Source: Deltaproteobacteria bacterium (GTDB lineage Bacteria > Myxococcota > B64-G9). Taken from it: DNA of 6,837 bases. This document shows positions 5,924-6,837 of this stretch, one piece after another; within the stretch, counting starts at the first letter, position 1, and every line of letters begins with the position of its first letter. Location of the stretch: assembly GCA_030591745.1 (NCBI GenBank), contig JAUVAM010000207.1, forward strand, positions 1 through 6,837, written 5' to 3'. The notes beneath the pieces are model-generated. The model saw nothing but the letters and a program-made list of their open reading frames with translations. It ran no database searches and was not told the origin of the DNA. Both the position numbers and the translations under genes were made by a program.

Positions 5924-6837
5924 ATGTCTTTGGCTCAAGTACAGAGGGTGATCGGACGCGCCATCCACGACCAGGTGGACCGAACGGCATTTGAACTTTT
6001 GGTGCGCGATTTCCCCGGGCTGGGTCCGGCGGAACGAGAGGACCTGCTGGCCATTCCCCAGCAGAGTTTGCGAGCATACCAGAGCGACCACTACAGCGCA
6101 GAGGAGAACATGCTGGCATGGGGTTTTACCGCCAGCTTCTTTGCCTTGGATCAATTGGGATTCGGTACTGACTCAGGGAGTGAGACATCTCGGGAATTCG
6201 TACTCCGCTTTCGCCGCGCCCATCCCCCGCTCAGCCATTCGGTGAGAGAGATGGCTGAATTGTTCGTCGAGTTCGTGAAAGAGGATCTCGCTCCGCTGGT
6301 GTCTATTTATCCCTGGCTGCTGGAACTGGCCGAGATGGAGCACCTTGAGATCCAAAGCCTCTACGGGGCCGACAAACCGGGAGGCCACATCCAGGAACAA
6401 GACATCGCCGCACTTTTTGAAAAAACCGTCGAAGAACTTTTCTCCGTCGAATTGATGCCGGCCGACGGCCTGTATTTGCTACACCCACGACACGACCTGG
6501 CGCTCATCAAGGTCCACCTTCTTGAGCTCATGGAAGAAGACAAGATCCTGGATCCGAAACTCTCCCTCTTTGCGCCCTTGGCCCAGGCCAGCAACATGGC
6601 CGTGGCCCGCCACTTAGAGGACCTGGAGCCCCGCTGGTACGGCCTGGATGAAAACGAAGCGCTGGTTTTGGGCTGGGCTCAAAAACAGGATCGCCTCTCC
6701 ACGGAAGCACTGATCGAAACCTGGGTGCAAGCCCGAGAAGATCGAGAGGGGGCTGTCGCCTTACCGAGCGAGGACATTTTGCTTGCCCAGGCCCTGAGCC
6801 AATTGTCCACCTGGCTGAAGCGCCACTATTTCTTGCT
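5924..6837 (+). CDS. HvfC/BufC (DUF2063)-like maturation partner, divergent, 3' end outside window
   Basis: The frame is open from ATG 5924 to the window edge, giving at least 304 residues with no stop. GGAGG (5912-5916), 7 bp upstream and inside the maturase gene's end, sets the start, so the two genes are probably translationally coupled. Residues about 90-150 fit the DUF2063 core: EFVLRFRRAHPPLSHSVREMAE followed by IYPWLLELAEMEHLEIQSLY, corresponding to the family's 'F...HPP.S....EY...F..FL' and 'P.L.DLA.LEWA..EA' segments. The usual N-terminal RLxxYRxN motif is replaced by SLRAYQSDHY (48-57). DUF2063 proteins, first annotated as putative DNA-binding, serve as partners that present the precursor leader to the MNIO enzyme. 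The C-terminal half, with tryptophan-containing segments (RWYGLDENEALVLGW, about 237-251), is probably also partner-domain. Family identity is by core pattern plus gene order. Confidence 0.75.
   Translation, partial: MSLAQVQRVIGRAIHDQVDRTAFELLVRDFPGLGPAEREDLLAIPQQSLRAYQSDHYSAEENMLAWGFTASFFALDQLGFGTDSGSETSREFVLRFRRAHPPLSHSVREMAELFVEFVKEDLAPLVSIYPWLLELAEMEHLEIQSLYGADKPGGHIQEQDIAALFEKTVEELFSVELMPADGLYLLHPRHDLALIKVHLLELMEEDKILDPKLSLFAPLAQASNMAVARHLEDLEPRWYGLDENEALVLGWAQKQDRLSTEALIETWVQAREDREGAVALPSEDILLAQALSQLSTWLKRHYFL

Noticed and set aside
1..6837. CRISPR arrays, tRNA or rRNA genes, insertion sequences
   Set aside because: No regular direct-repeat array, cloverleaf, rRNA-like segment, transposase frame or terminal inverted repeat was seen on either strand.

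Overview
The window is a compact, GC-rich stretch of bacterial chromosome carrying seven protein genes, two of them cut by the window edges. Genes are tightly packed and alternate in orientation. I infer a Gram-negative bacterium, perhaps a deltaproteobacterial lineage such as Myxococcota or Bradymonadota. The grounds are a membrane-anchored protein with repeated carboxypeptidase-regulatory-like beta-sandwich modules, a MscS channel closely resembling E. coli YbdG, and a peptide-modification operon whose precursor appears to be exported. The taxonomic placement is inference and rests on no ribosomal or marker gene.

Left part (1-1813). The 3' end of an unrecognised + strand gene (1-157) converges on a two-gene minus-strand unit: a PaaI-type hotdog thioesterase (1379-1813) followed by a LOG/TIGR00730-type Rossmann protein (161-1366). 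A 61-bp divergent gap containing an extended -10 box separates this unit from a + strand gene for a membrane-anchored protein with four beta-sandwich modules (1875-3281). That gene converges, with an 8-bp gap, on a minus-strand YbdG-type mechanosensitive channel (3290-4531).

Right part (4532-6837). This is the most interesting region. Divergent from the channel gene is an operon of the HvfABC/bufferin type. It has a short secreted-type precursor rich in Gly, Lys and Cys (from 4669), a strong intercistronic hairpin (5007-5038), a MNIO (formerly DUF692) maturase (5076-5921), and a divergent HvfC/BufC (DUF2063)-like partner protein (from 5924, running off the window end). Known relatives convert precursor cysteines into oxazolone/thioamide or thiooxazole groups that bind copper. 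A metal-binding ribosomally made peptide is therefore the likely product.

The anomaly is that the precursor frame is interrupted by TAA at 4843-4845, after 58 codons. The same frame then stays open for 50 more codons and encodes a Lys/Asp-rich tail with three copies of a G-[DE]-K-[ST]-C motif before a TAG at 4996-4998. This could be a nonsense mutation, a sequencing error, programmed readthrough, or a shortened two-cysteine precursor with a decayed tail. It is the main item to check.
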